Numbered from the stretch's first letter, positions 31,900-44,605 are shown. The stretch is DNA of 64,000 nt from Topomyia yanbarensis (GCF_030247195.1 NC_080672.1:186695701-186759700), one strand, 5' to 3'. Notes: generated from the sequence alone by a model not told the origin. Made by a program: numbers and translations.

Positions 31900-34613
31900 A
31901 CGGAGTGCACCAATTGGATGTGCCAGCCCACCTGCAGTTAGAAATCGAAGGAACAGTGGTGAAATTTGAGGTGGACACTGGAGCGTGTGATACGGTAATA
32001 TCCAGGGATACTTATAGCGAAAAGTTAAGTCATGTGAAGTTGCAGCAATCTTGCAAGTGTTTTCAAACGGTGACTGGTCAAAACATTCGTCCGGAAGGTG
32101 AAATTAAAGTACAGGTTAAGGCTAGAAATGGTGAAATGGTTTCACTACCGATTTTCGTAATTCAACCGGAAGAGGGCAGAACCATCACACCTCTGCTTGG
32201 TCGCTCTGGTCTGGATGTCCTTATCCCGGAATGGAGAAAAATGGTAAGTCTAGATTTTTCATCCATCAGCACGATTCAGCCAAGTCTTCAGTCGGAACTT
32301 CAGAAAAAATTTCCTTTTGTCTTTTCTGGAGATCTCAATCAAACCATTGAAGGGTTTACTGTCGATATTGCTTTGAAACCAAATGCAATGCCAATTTTCC
32401 ACAAACCGTATACTATTCCATTTCGTTTTCGGGAAAATGTCGATCAAGAGCTTGATCGAATGATTAAAAGTGAAATTTTAGTTCCCGTCCGTTCATCGTC
32501 TTGGGCAAGTCCTATAGTTGTTACTCCCAAAAAGGATGGTTCTGTTCGAATATGCCTTGATGGCAAGGCTACATTAAATCGATACCTATCATCTGAGCAT
32601 TACCCACTTCCTCTGATAGATGATATTCTAGCCAGTCTGGCAGACTTTAAGGTATTTTGCAAGATAGATCTCACCGGGGCGTATTTGCAGGTTAAACTAT
32701 CGGAACTTTCACAGGAACTTTGTACGGTGAACACTCATCGAGGATTGTTCAGGTACACCCGAATGCCTTTCGGTATAAGTTCCGCACCTTCATTGAATAA
32801 GCCTCTTATTCTAACGACCGATGCCAGTCCTTATGGTGTTGGCGCAATATTGTCTCACCTGGTAAATCAAATTGAAAAACCTGTGTGTTTCGCTTCATCG
32901 ACACTAGGTCCCGCTCAAATGAATTACGGACAAATTCACAAGGAAGCGCTAGCCGTCATTTTCGGTGTCAGCAAGTTTCACAAGTATTTATATGGTACCG
33001 AATTCACTCTTGTCACCGATAGTACCGCGTTGAAGCAAATTTTCAATCCACAAAAAGGAGCATCGTCCGTTGCTATATCACGCTTGCATCGTTGGTCAGT
33101 AATACTGTCAAACTATAACTATCACGTGGTCCATCGGCCGGGTAAGTGTATTGGTAACGCAGATGCCCTATCGCGTTTGCCGCTACCCGTACACAACCGA
33201 ATCGAGCACATGGCTTTGCGGGAAGATTGCGTTCAAAACTTTGTCGCGTTAGAATCGATCCGGGAAGCACTTCAGCGAGACGCAATTTTAAAAAAAGTGG
33301 TCAGTTGTGTGAAACAGGGCTGGTCGCACATGGTCGATGATCAGTTGATTCCGTATGCAAAGGTATGTTCTCATCTAGAAGTCGAAGATGGGTGCTTATA
33401 TTTTGATGACCGCGTGGTCATTCCAAAGAGCTTACAAACTAGCATTCTGGAAAAACTTCATGACAACCATGAAGGAATAGTTCGAATGAAAATGGTTGGT
33501 AGAAGCTATTTTTGGTGGAAGGGATTCGATGAAGATGCTAAACAATTTGTGAAGTCGTGTGACGTTTGTCAAAAAACTCAGAGAGTCCCCAGAGAAGTTG
33601 TAAAATCAAAATGGTCTCCAACCAAACATCCCTTTGAAAGAATCCACTTAGATTTGTTTCACTTTGAAAGTCAATCTTTTCTTATACTAGTTGATTCCTT
33701 TTCTAAATTTATCGATGTCAAGATTCTTCGAAGAACGGATGGTAATAGCGTCCTCGAGAAATTAGAAGAAATTTACAGTTATTTTGGCTTACCGGAACAA
33801 GTTTGTTCGGATAATGGCCCACCTTTTAACTCGTCCATGTTCATACACGCCTGTCAACAGAACAATATTAATGTCCTTAAATCTCCACCGTATCATCCGC
33901 AGTCCAACGGATTGGCTGAAAGGGGGGTACAGACGATAAAGACAATGCTGAAGAAGTGTTTGTTGGATGACAAATTTATACAAATGCCAATTCAAAGGAG
34001 ACTTAATCGAATTCTTTTTAATTACCGTAATACGCCGTCTACTGCAACCAGTAGCACACCGTCGTGCTTAATGTTTTCGTATGTTCCCCGAACGCTGATT
34101 AATGTTAGTAACCCAGTCAAGTTGAAAATTGAAAATGAACATAAGAATTCGGTTAAGAAACCTATGAAAACCTCCGAATCATTCCCAGGAAACCATCAGT
34201 ATGGAGCGAACAAATACTCGAGAGGTGACAAGGTCTTGTACCGAAATCATCTTGATGATTCTGTTCGATGGATTCCTGCGTTAGTTCTTGAAAAAGTTAG
34301 TCCTTATACATATCTAATCAACTTGGAAGGAAACGTGCGTTTGGTTCATGAGAATCAGATTCGCACATCTGATTTATCTGATAAGTTCCATCCTTCCTTG
34401 CCTATCCTTTGCCCCAAACCAGGTCCGGAGTGCCAAGCATCCGAGGAACCCGCCCCTGGACCTTCGAAGGAAGGACAGCAACTGCAACAGCCGGTTACCA
34501 AAAAGAAAAGCCAGAAAAAGAAAAAATCTGAAAAAAAGCGAAATCGAAGCGATTCCATTTCACCGAAACTTCGTAGATCAAAACGCCTTAAAGATCAAGC
34601 TTCGCGACGATAG
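31900..34613 (+). pseudogene. Pol of gypsy Z with RT core deleted
   Basis: One long open frame (it can be read from 31,827). Protease motif DTGACDTVIS near 31,977. RT starts normally (SWASPIVVTPKKDGSVR, KIDLTGAY, TRMPFGISSAPS) and then at 32,795 jumps in frame to RNase H (LILTTDASPYGVGAIL), so the segment holding YxDD is absent. Integrase is complete: HDNHEG with CDVC, DLFHFE, CSDNGPPFNS and the Glu in NGLAERG. The C-terminus is very Lys/Arg-rich. Such a protein could integrate but not copy. Confidence 0.85.
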
Positions 34614-34789
34614 AGAAATTTACGGATGTTTTTATCTACTACCAAGTGAAAGCTTTTGTAAGATTGATTGTTTTGTTTTCGATTTTTGTAATTTTTTATA
34701 TTCTGGATATTGTGGTATTATATGCTTAGTGTTACGAATAGCTCAATTAGTATATGGTACTCTAAAGTCTCATTTAAAGCCAGGAGAAG

Positions 34790-35027
34790 TGTTATGTATT
34801 GAGTCCTTAGAATCCATCTCCTCTTTTGCGATTACAAACGCAGCTTTCAAATAAGTTGTACCAATGGCTGAGATTAAGTATACCACTGCTACCAACTGCT
34901 ATGATTAAATAATTAGGCTATAAAAGGCCATGTGTGGAGACAGTCGGTCTCTTTCATTTACCGATCACGGAAGGTGTAACATTAAATAAAATTTATAAGT
35001 AGAATCGTTGTTTGTCAATCCATAACA
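34790..35027 (+). repeat. 3' LTR of gypsy Z
   Basis: 238 bp, identical to the 5' LTR. It is preceded by the purine-rich stretch CAGGAGAAG as polypurine tract. Bases 34,614-34,789 between the pol stop and the LTR are AT-rich and non-coding. Confidence 0.92.
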
Positions 35028-35032
35028 CCCAC

Positions 35033-37508
35033 TTGGAAGAACGCATGGATTTCGAGACGCGTTATTGCAGGGTTAAAGGTTTTCTACTGTCCAATCGCGC
35101 TACTGATCCCAACCAAACCATGCTGAACAACACAATGGCGACCCCTGCTCACGTTTCGTCTTCTTTCCACCTACGCTTGCCCAAGATCGACCTACCTAAG
35201 TTTAACGGTGATTTCTCGCGATGGCTCGCATTCCGTGACACGTACACGTCGATGATTCATAGCAACACAGATATTCCGACGGTTGCGAAGCTGCAGTACC
35301 TGTTGCAGTCACTAGAGGGAGAAGCCCGAAAACCATTCGAGTCCGTAGACATAGAAGCGGACAACTACGCATCGACTTGGGAGGCATTGCTGAAACGGTA
35401 CGACAACAAGCGGTTCTTGAAGCGTCAGCTCTTCCGAGCTCTGTACGACCTTTCACCAATTAATCAAGAAAGTCCCCAAAAAATTCACGCTTTGGCTGAC
35501 GATTTCCACCGACATGTAAGGGCTTTGGCAAAGTTAGGCGAGCCAGTCCATTATTGGGACACCCCGTTGGTCAACCTCCTTTGTTACAAGCTGGATTCAA
35601 CTACACTACGTGCTTGGGAGGAGAAAACCAGCAATAACGACGATGTGACCTATGAAATGCTGATCGAATTCCTCTACCAACGTGCCCGTATGCTGACGTC
35701 CGTTATAACCGATCTGCGATATCGGTCCCAACAACCGGTTACATCCAAGGTGGCCGGTTCCATTCCAACCCCGCAACCATTCAAGGTGGCATACAAGGCA
35801 GCCACCGTTGAATCGAGCTCCAGTGCTCCGTGTCTCGCCTGTCCGGAGAAGTATTTGCTCTTTCAATGTCCAGCATTTTCCGAGATGTCCATCTGCCAGC
35901 GTCGTGAGCTGGTTTCCCAGAAACGCCTATGCTGGAATTGCTTCCGTACTGGACACCAAGCCAGGAATTGTACCTCCGTGTTCTCCTGCCGTAACTGCCA
36001 TGAAAAACACCACTCCCTGCTGCACGAGCCAGTACCATCGAACATGCAATCTACTCCTGTCGTGGCAGCAAGCCAGCCTCTTCCCTCGACGTCCGCCATC
36101 GCTGGCCCTTCCAGCTCGATGAATCCGAACAGCCAAGTGAGCCTGTCGGCCCAGGCTGAGCACAGCACAGTTTTGCTGGAAACGGTTTGCCTCCTCGTCG
36201 TAGACCAGAACGGCAAGGAAATACCCTTACGTGCACTGTTAGATTCAGGATCCATGTGCAACTTAATCACCAACAAGCTTGCAAATTCCCTGAATCTCCG
36301 ACGCACCAAAGTGGATATCGCAGTAGCTGGTATAGGTGAATCCACCAAGCAAATCAAGTGCCAATTGACTGCTAAGATCAAGTCGAAGTCGACACCGTAC
36401 TCCACCAAGCTTGAGTTCCTGATCCTCAATAGACCGACGGTCAACCTTCCGACCGCTCCGATCGACATTTCCACGTGGAATCTTCCTAAGTTGTCGTTGG
36501 CAGATCCAAGATTCCATATTCCATCCGACATTGACATGGTTGTCGGTGGTGAAGCGTACCACGAGCTCCATCCTGGCAGCAAGCGTTCCCTGGGAGAGGG
36601 ATTACCGTTGCTAATAGAAACGGTGTTTGGATGGACTGTTTCCGGGAAGATATCCATCGATCATCCCACCGTTTCCCGCGTCTGCCATCTGACCACTGTC
36701 GATCGAAGTTCAGAGCAAGTGTTGCAGAAATTCTGGAAGCTAGAAGCTGTTGAGCCGTGTTCCGTTGATACCTATGAAGAAAAACAGTGTGAGGAACTTA
36801 ACACTACTACCACCACTCGCGATTCGTCCGGTCGTTTTCTCGTTCATTTACCACTCACCCGCGATCCCCTAGTCAACTTCGGCGAATCCAAAGCTATCGA
36901 CGAATGTCGTTTTTTGAGCCTTGAGAAGCAACTAGAGCGAGATCCACCCACCAAGAACTGCAAATCAATGGACGAATTCGCAAAGAGGACGCACCTGAAG
37001 TTGAAGCTTGTCGATCCAGTTGACGATCTGAACCCGCACTGCTACCTTCGGTACCATCTAGTCTTCAAGGAATCCAGCACAACAACGAAGGAAGACCTGC
37101 TGTCGATCATTGCGAGGTTTCGCATACACCTGATCCCTATCGTAGCTCAACGAGAGATATTGCCCAGAGAGCTCATCGAAGTTGCCCGCCTTGATCCCCT
37201 TCAAGTGTCGTTGAAGTGGCAGCATCCGAAGCTATACGAAAACGGCATCACCAGAGTCGGTGGGAGACTCAAGCACGTCGCCGTTAAGTACCCGATAGTG
37301 CTTGCGAAACATCCGCTATCCATACTGTTGTCCGAGCACTATCGCAAGCATCTGCTGCATACAAGACAGCAAACTACGCAAACCACTATGGGTCAGAAGT
37401 TCTGGGTGGTGTCAGAACTTTACTCCGTTCGCCACATGTGCCACACTCGTTTCCATAAAGAAAAAAAAGTATATTTGAAGTATCCAAGCTCCTTCAAGGT
37501 GGCCGGAA
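35033..37508 (+). pseudogene. Gag-protease and deleted pol of BEL element W
   Basis: It continues the W gag frame. Capsid (LPKFNGDFSRW, then ALYDLSP), knuckles (CWNCFRTGHQARNC, then CRNCHEKHH), protease (LLDSGSMCNLIT), the conserved FGWTVSG segment and the start of RT (LRYHLVFKESSTTTK, about 37,090). At that point it jumps to the integrase N-terminal region (GGRLKHVAVKYP). The RT palm, RNase H and the integrase DDE core are gone. The frame is open through the deletions, so the truncated product might still be made. Confidence 0.82.
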
Positions 37509-38171
37509 TGTTGATGCCTGAACGTACCGAGAAATACTAAAAAAAACCTAAATCTAAATTTAAACTAACCTAAGCCTAATAGAAATAAATAAATACCTAA
37601 AATAATCAACCGCTAAACAGAAAAGTGCGCCATTCTCCTAATGTGCACAAAATCCCGCAATGCAGCATAAACTGCGATAGCAAGACCGTACCGATCGATC
37701 AGACACCACACCAGTACACAGAAAAAATGATCGCTGCCCCGTGTGAGACGGAATAGGCAAAGCAGCTGACAACGGCAGTGAACAACAATATCTCCATCAA
37801 GACGGTACGGTGCGTGTGTACTCCTGTAAGGTTAGTCGTCGCGAGTGTAAAAAATAGCGAATATTTCACCGCAAATTATACTCCCGGGAAACTGCAAGTG
37901 CAGTTTTGTGCGAACTGTAAGGCGTATGTACCCAGTGAATCTAAAGCAGTATTAAGTCTGCAAGGTGTGGCCCAGTAGAGGCGAAGAAAAGAAGAGAACC
38001 CCAAGTGCAGTTAGAAAAACGCTGCAAAGCAGCATAACCAGTCGAAGAAGGGTGAAAAACAGACCGTAGTAGTGCAAGGTACAATTTAATAAAACGACCA
38101 TCCTGGGCCGTCTCGAAGGGAGACAGAGGAAAATCCTTCGAACCCGGAACCCCATGTAAGTTGCCCCATCA
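37509..38171 (+). repeat. 3' LTR of BEL element W
   Basis: 663 bp. Differs from the 5' LTR by a few substitutions and a one-base change in an A run, roughly 1.5 percent by eye. It is directly followed by AGAAG and then LINE V ORF1. Confidence 0.9.
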
Positions 38172-38176
38172 AGAAG

Positions 38177-39552
38177 GATCACCCTCCGAAGACGAATATT
38201 ATGGGGAAGAAGAACGTATATCTGATACTGAGACAGATAATGTTATGGTCGATCCACTTCCCCCACTTTCCCCCAATGTCTCACACCCCCCCCCCCCCCG
38301 CGTCAAGGTTTACCAGGATGGATCCGCTGGTCCTTGGGTGGTATACTTTCGGCCCAAAAATAAACCGTTAAGCAGCATAACTGTTGCACGGGAGCTGACA
38401 AAACGTTACTCGGCCGTAACCGAGATTAAAAAGGTTCAGTCAGATAAACTGCGCGTAGTCGTTACTGACTTGAAACAGGCCAATGATATCGTTAGCAATA
38501 GCCTCTTTACGCTGGAGTATCGCGTCTACATCCCTTCTCGTGATGTGGAGATCGACGGTGTGGTAAGTGATGCGGGTCTAACTATCGATGATCTGATGAA
38601 TGATGGGGCTGGCCGCTTTAAGGACCCTTACCTTCAATCAGTTAAGATTTTGGAGTGCAAGCAATTGCACTCAAAGTCCATCGAAGATGGTAATTACTAT
38701 CCATCAGACTCGTTTCGCGTATCCTTCGCCGGATCTGCACTTCCGAGCTACGTTGAAGTGGGAGGAGCTCGTCTACCTGTACGCCTGTTTGTACCGCGGG
38801 TCATGAATTGTTCCAATTGCAAGCAGCTAGGTCACACGGCCACCTACTGTAGCAACAAGCAACGGTGCGGTAAATGTGGGGAACGCCATGCGGATGATAC
38901 TTGCAGTAGGCCCGCTGAGAAGTGTGTTTACTGTGGGGAGAATCCGCATGCACTTTTGACATGCCCAACGTACAAACTTCGCGCGGATAAACTGAAGCGA
39001 TCCGCCAAAGATCGCTCCAGACGCTCTTACGCAGAAATGCTTAAAAGAGCTGTTCCACTTATCTCCGAAAACCCATTCGCTCTCTTGCCAACTGATGATA
39101 ACGCCTCTAACGACCCTTGCGAGGGGCATTCTGTGGCTCCGCTTGGAAACTCTAGGAAAAGACCTAATCAAAACTCACCTGAACTTCCTCGTAAGGGTCC
39201 TAGGTTGTCCCAAACAAGGGTACAAAATAAAAATAATTCATCAACTGGAAGTGCTGGTACAAATCCGAAGATAATACCTCCTGGTTTTGGGAAATTGAGA
39301 TACAACCAGGAGTTCCCAGCACTCCCAGGGGCACCAAAAATCCCAAGTGCTCCAATTTTACAGTCAGAAACTCAACCTAAAACGGGATTCCTTAAATTTT
39401 CTGACATTGTGGACTGGATATTCATAGCTTTCAACATTACCGATCCTCTGAAAAGCTTGCTGGTTGCTATTCTACCAACAGTAAGAACATTTTTAAAACA
39501 GTTGACTGAACAATGGCCCCTCCTTACAGCGATCGTATCCTTCGATGGCTAA
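38177..39552 (+). pseudogene. ORF1 of LINE V (start displaced by W)
   Basis: The true start is the ATG at 29,565; the first 16 nt lie before W and the frame resumes here in register. The N-terminus is acidic. An RRM-like part follows (VVYFRPKNKPLSS, then RVYIPSRDVEIDG). Then three CCHC knuckles: CSNCKQLGHTATYC, CGKCGERHADDTC and CVYCGENPHALLTC. The tail is low-complexity with a hydrophobic end. A run of 14 C at 38,286-38,299 lies within the frame and is a likely slippage site. Except for the insertion, ORF1 is open. Confidence 0.82.
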
Positions 39553-42500
39553 CTTATTAGACGGAATCAAGGATCTGATCACTGTCTTACAGTGGAACTG
39601 CAGAAGTATTATCCCCAAAATTGATTCATTAAAACACTTGCTAAATTACAATCATTGTGATGCATTTTCCCTATGTGAAACATGGCTAACTTCTAATATA
39701 AACCTCAACTTCCACGATTTTAACATTATCCGCTTGGATCGAGAAGACTCATATAGGGGGGTACTTTTAGGGATCAAAAAGTGCTACTCCTTCAATCGAA
39801 TCAACCTCCCTTCGACACCAGGCATTGAAGTTGTCGCTTGTCAAACAACAATCAAAGGCAAAGATCTTTGCATTGCTTCTATTTACATTCCTCCTAGGGC
39901 CATGATGGGGTATCGAAGATTCTCCAACGTGATTGAACACCTTCCCTCGCCCCGCCTGCTTCTTGGAGACTCTAACTCTCACGGTACGGGGTGGGGCTCT
40001 CTATACGACGATAATCGATCTTCGACAATTCAAGACCTTTGTGACAACTACAATATGACAATTCTGAACACAGGGGAAATGACACGGATTCCTAGACCAC
40101 CTGCGCAAGCAAGTGCACTGGACATATCTTTATGCTCGACATCACTACGGTTAGATTGCAAGTGGAAGGTAATATCTGATCCAATTGTATTGGATTGTGC
40201 AATTGTAATTGCAATCACCACTGGTTCAAGACCATCGGAACCAATCAATGTTCCCTATGACCTCACACGAAACATTGATTGGAAGAGATACGCTGCTGAG
40301 ATATCCAAAACTATCGATTCAACACAGGTACTTCCCCGGAGGAAGAATATAAGTTTTTGTCCAACTCGATTCTCGATAGCGCGATTCAAACTCAGACGAA
40401 ACGAGTACCCGACGTGAACACCCAAAAACGTTCTCCCAACCCGTGGTGGGACAAAGAGTGCTCAGACGAGTACGCGGAGAAAGCTGCCGCGTATAAAACC
40501 TTCCGGAACGACGGGTGAGTTGCTAGTTATCGAGTGTACGCGATATTAGCAGTTACTGGCGCCGGTTTATCGACGGGTTAACAAGAGAAACATCGATGAG
40601 CACTCTTTGGGGCACGGCCCGACGTATGCGAAAACGAAACAGCACTAACGAGAGCGTGGAATATTCAAACCGTTGGATATTCGATTTCGCCAAGAAGGTT
40701 TGTCCGGATTCCGCCCCGGCACAGAAAATCTACCGCGCCGCGTCGCCTTACAATACCGCGAATGAAACACCGTTTACGATTGTGGAGTTCTCACTTGCTC
40801 TCTTATCATGTAACAATAAAGCCCCGGGGCCAGATAGAATCAAATTCAACTTGTTGAAGAATCTGCCAGACTCTGCCAAAAGACGCTTGTTGAATTTATT
40901 TAATAGGTTTCTTGAGGGTAACATTGTCCCACATGACTGGAGACAGGTGAGGGTCATCGCCATCCAAAAACCAGGAAAACCAGCCTCCGACCACAATTCG
41001 TATCGTCCGATTGCAATGCTGTCCTGTATCCGGAAGTTGTTCGAGAAAATGATCCTGTTTCGGCTCGACAATTGGGTCGAAACAAATGGCTTCCTGTCAG
41101 ATACACAATTTGGCTTCCGCAAAGGCAAAGGGACGAACGATTGCCTTGCGTTGCTCTCAACAGAAATTCAAATGGCATATGCTAACAAAGAGCAGATGGC
41201 ATCAGTATTCTTGGATATTAAGGGGGCTTTCGATTCAGTTTCGATCAACATTCTTTATGAGAAGTTGCACCAGCATGGTCTTTCGCCAATTTTAAATAAC
41301 TTTTTGCTAAACCTGTTGTCTGAAAAACAAATGCATTTCTCGCATGGCGATTTATCGACATCACGATTTAGCTACATGGGACTTCCCCAGGGCTCATGTC
41401 TAAGCCCTCTCCTCTACAATTTTTACGTGAATGACATTGACGAATGTCTTGTCAATTCTTGCACGCTAAGGCAGCTTGCAGATGACGGTGTGGTCTCTAT
41501 TACAGGTCCTAAAGCCGTCGACTTGCAAGGACCACTGCAAGATACCTTGGACAATTTGTCTGCTTGGGCTCTCCAGCTAGGTATCGAGTTCTCCACGGAG
41601 AAAACTGAGCTAGTCGTATTTTCTAGAAAGCGTGAACCAGCGCAACTACAGCTTCAATTAATGGATCAAACTATTGCTCAGGCGTCAACATTCAAATATC
41701 TCGGGGTATGGTTCGACTCTAAAGGTACCTGGGGATGTCACATTAGGTATCTGAAACAGAAGTGCCAACAAAGGATCAACTTTTTCCGTACAATAACTGG
41801 AACATGGTGGGGTGCCCATCCAGGAGACCTAATCAGGTTGTACCAAACAACGATATTATCAGTGTTGGAGTACGGATGTTTCTGCTTTCGCTCCGCTGCG
41901 AACATACACTTCATCAAACTGGAGCGAATCCAGCATCGTTGCTTGCGTATTGCCTTGGGTTGCATGCACTCGACCCATACGATGAGTCTCGAAGTGCTGG
42001 CGGGCGTTCTTCCGCTGAAAAATCGATTTTAGGACCTCTCATATCGATTGCTCATTCGATGCGATATTCTGAACCCATTGGTGATTGCAAATTGCGAAAG
42101 GCTTGTCGAGCTTAATTCTCAGACCCGATTCATGTCCTTGTACTTCGATTACATGGCACAGAACATCAATTCTTCTACGTATAACGTCAACCGTGCTCAT
42201 CTCTTAGATACTTCTGATCCAACTGTATTTTTCGATACATCCATGAAGGAAGAGATTTGTGGAATTCCGGATCATATTCGCCCACAAGTGGTCCCAAATA
42301 TTTTCTATAACAAATACCATCAAGTCGACTGCGCCAAAATGTTCTACACTGACGGATCAATTCTCGACGGGTCCACAGGCTTCGGTATCTTCAACGAAAA
42401 TCTTGCTGCCTCATTCAAACTCAATGATCCTGCTTCAATTTACGTCGCAGAATTAGCTGCCATTCAGTATACTCTCGGGATCATTGACACCCTGCCCTCA

Positions 42501-43028
42501 GACCATTACTTCATCGTTTCGGATAGTCTCAGCTCCATTGAGGCCATCCGTGCGGCGAAGCCTGGAAAGCACTCACCGTATTTCCTGGGGAAAATACGGG
42601 AATATCTGAGTGCTTTATCTGAAAAATCTTATCAGATTACCTTGGTTTGGGTCCCGTCACATTGTTCTATTGCGGGCAATGAGAAGGCGGACTCTTTAGC
42701 CAAGGTGGGCGCATTAGAAGGCGACACTTACGAAAGACCAATTTGCTTCAACGAATTTTTCAGTATCTCTCGTCAGAGGACACTCGATAGTTGGCAAACC
42801 TCATGGAGCAAGGGGCATCTGGGACGGTGGCTACATTCCATTATCCCGAAGGTATCAACGAATGCTTGGTTTAAGGGGTTGGATGTGAACCGGGACTTTA
42901 TTCGTACGATGTCAAGGATCATGTCCAACCATTACTCGTTTGACGCGCATCTCCGTCGTATAGGGCTTGCTGAAAGTAATCATTGTGTTTGTGAGAACGG
43001 CTATCACGACATCGAGCATGTTGTTTAG
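39545..43028 (+). pseudogene. ORF2 (endonuclease-RT-RNase H) of LINE V
   Basis: Starts at the ATG at 39,545, overlapping the ORF1 stop by 8 nt (ATGGCTAA). Endonuclease to 40,417: LQWNCRS, LCETWL, GDSNSH (usually GDFNAH) and a damaged SDH region. Frameshifts occur between 40,380 and 40,596. RT 40,596-42,032: KAPGPDR, FLDIKGAFDSV, LPQGSCLSPLL, LADDGVV. After another shift, RNase H 42,048-43,028: FYTDGS, AELAAIQ, VSDSLSS, NEKADSLAK, with all catalytic acids present. A stop at 43,026-43,028 precedes a short Cys/His end. RT and RNase H look intact as domains but not as one protein. Confidence 0.85.
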
Positions 43029-43630
43029 CTGTGCGCAGAGTACTGTGTTGCCAGGTCCCAACTAATAGATTCCCTTCAGGCCCGAGGTAGATCACCCTAT
43101 GTGCCAGTCCGGGACGTCCTGGCAAGCCGTGACCACCCCTATATTTTTCTTATCCATATCTTTTTGAAAACCATTGATGTTCAAGTTTAATACATTTTAC
43201 CCTCTCTCATTCACAGTAGAATCTCACCAACCTATCCCTGTATCTACAATATGGCATTGCTTCACGAGTCTTCCGTGCATACCCTATTTGATAACCGTCT
43301 ATCCAGAACATCATGACATACCGCACATGCAGATGATATAGAGTGCCAATAATTATCCGAAATATCGACCCTCCCCTCGCCCCTGCGATTACAGGCTGGA
43401 AACTACAACAAAGTGTGCATATCCGCCACAATGATCAATCAGCAAAACGACGATGTCAATTACACAATATGTATCCCACTTCCTACCTTTTTCCTTTACT
43501 TACATAAGAGGGGAGCAAGCCGCCCCTAAATACGGCTTTCCCTTCCCCCACTAACATGTGACATGTAATATATAAAAAAATGAATTATCGGCCTCTTTAA
43601 GCTACAGCATTTGGGCCTAAATAAACGTAT
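43029..43630 (+). other. 3' end and 3' UTR of LINE V
   Basis: It includes the last out-of-frame codons of ORF2 (to about 43,190) and a UTR ending with TCGGCCTCTTTAAGCTAC, then GCATTTGGGCCTAAATAAA. GGCC words on both sides of the last segment can pair. The same end is found on the ORF1-only insertion near 14,000. Confidence 0.7.
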
Positions 43631-43855
43631 TTTTAAGAGAATATCAAATTTCTGCCTGAAAACATTCCAATAGAAAATTCCAGAGTTCTGTAATCAATCA
43701 TAATCCTCAGATTTCTTTTCAAATTGATCTCGTTTTTGTAGAAATGTACTGTAATAAGGGTCTTTATTCAATAGGAAGCGAAGTTAAAATTGATTTAATG
43801 TCTACGAAACATAGAACAGCTCACCAAAAAAATGCATAACTTTCAACATTTGCAA

Positions 43856-44135
43856 AAATGTTTTTGCCTTTCTCATTCACTCTAAAATTCGCCAATCTAA
43901 TCCCGACCCGGAGGGCCGAGTGTCATATGCCAATCGACTCAGTTCGTCGAGATCGGAAAATATCTGTGTGTATGTGTGAATGTGGAAAAAAATGTGACCT
44001 CCGTTTCTCAGAGATGGCTGGACCGATTTGCACAATGTTAGTCTTAAATGAAAGGTACAACCTTTCCATCGGCTGCAACTGAATTTTTTATTGATTGGAC
44101 TTCCGGTTCCGGAGTTACGAGTTGAAGAGTGCAAT
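43856..44135 (-). repeat. Inverted fragment of the 1.2-kb satellite
   Basis: The reverse complement carries the same modules as the array downstream: AGCCATCTCTGAGAAAC, a CA-rich tract, CTCGACGAACTGA, the CGGCCCTCCGGG word and a GAGAAAGGCAAAAA end. Divergence is higher than between array units. Bases 43,631-43,855 and 44,136-44,605 flank it and hold no gene that I can support. Confidence 0.65.
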
Positions 44136-44605
44136 CACACAGCAAATCCCATATAAACTGAAATGAAAAATTTTCAAAATCAAATTTGTATTTTTGATGC
44201 CAAATGACTTTAAAATGCATGAAACATTGAGATGTTTGACAAAAATTGACTTTTTTGGACTTTGGTACATTTTTGCCTTTCTCATATAGAAAGGTTATGC
44301 AATCACTCTAAAAATCGTCAATCATACCGGCCCGGAGCGAGTATGCAGAGAGGGGTTGCTACTTTAAAATTAAAACTAGTTTAAAATTTCTTAACAAGTT
44401 GAAAATTTTCGGCAGGACCTGGACCTCCCGGATCTTTCTCCATGATCCGCCGCTGGTTTCAAGCGATGTTTCAGTATCACATAGTATCTCAAGATCGTGG
44501 CTGTCGATCCGTTGTATGTATGTGCAAATCGTACTGAACATGTAATATTCATTTCCACCATTGTATTGAACATAACCAGCCATGGAATCGTAGTCTGGAC
44601 AAATG

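Larger units (their letters stand above)
30992..35032 (+). mobile_element. Gypsy element Z nested in W
   Basis: The element is 30,997-35,027 (4031 bp), flanked by CCCAC on both sides (30,992-30,996 and 35,028-35,032). Both LTRs are 238 bp and identical by eye. It lacks the gag zinc-knuckle region and the RT core including the YxDD box, yet integrase and both LTRs are intact. It is probably a recent copy moved with help from a complete relative. Confidence 0.92.
29576..38176 (+). mobile_element. BEL/Pao element W nested in LINE V
   Basis: The element is 29,581-38,171, with AGAAG at 29,576-29,580 and 38,172-38,176 as target duplication. LTRs of 664 and 663 bp differ at about ten positions that I can see. 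The gag and protease are of BEL type. Most of RT, all of RNase H and the integrase core are deleted, so W is defective. It is itself split by gypsy Z. Confidence 0.9.
29150..43630 (+). mobile_element. I-clade LINE V, interrupted by W and Z
   Basis: A non-LTR element with 5' UTR, ORF1 (three CCHC knuckles), an overlapping ORF2 (APE endonuclease, RT, RNase H) and a 3' UTR ending GCATTTGGGCCTAAATAAA. The RNase H domain after RT supports the I group. It is split 16 nt into ORF1 by BEL element W. ORF2 has frameshifts and stops. The 5' limit is approximate; I could not identify a target duplication. Confidence 0.85.

Noticed and set aside
34348..34854. 168-codon frame overlapping the end of Z pol and its LTR
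   Set aside because: Out-of-frame shadow of the Lys-rich pol end running into non-coding sequence and the LTR.
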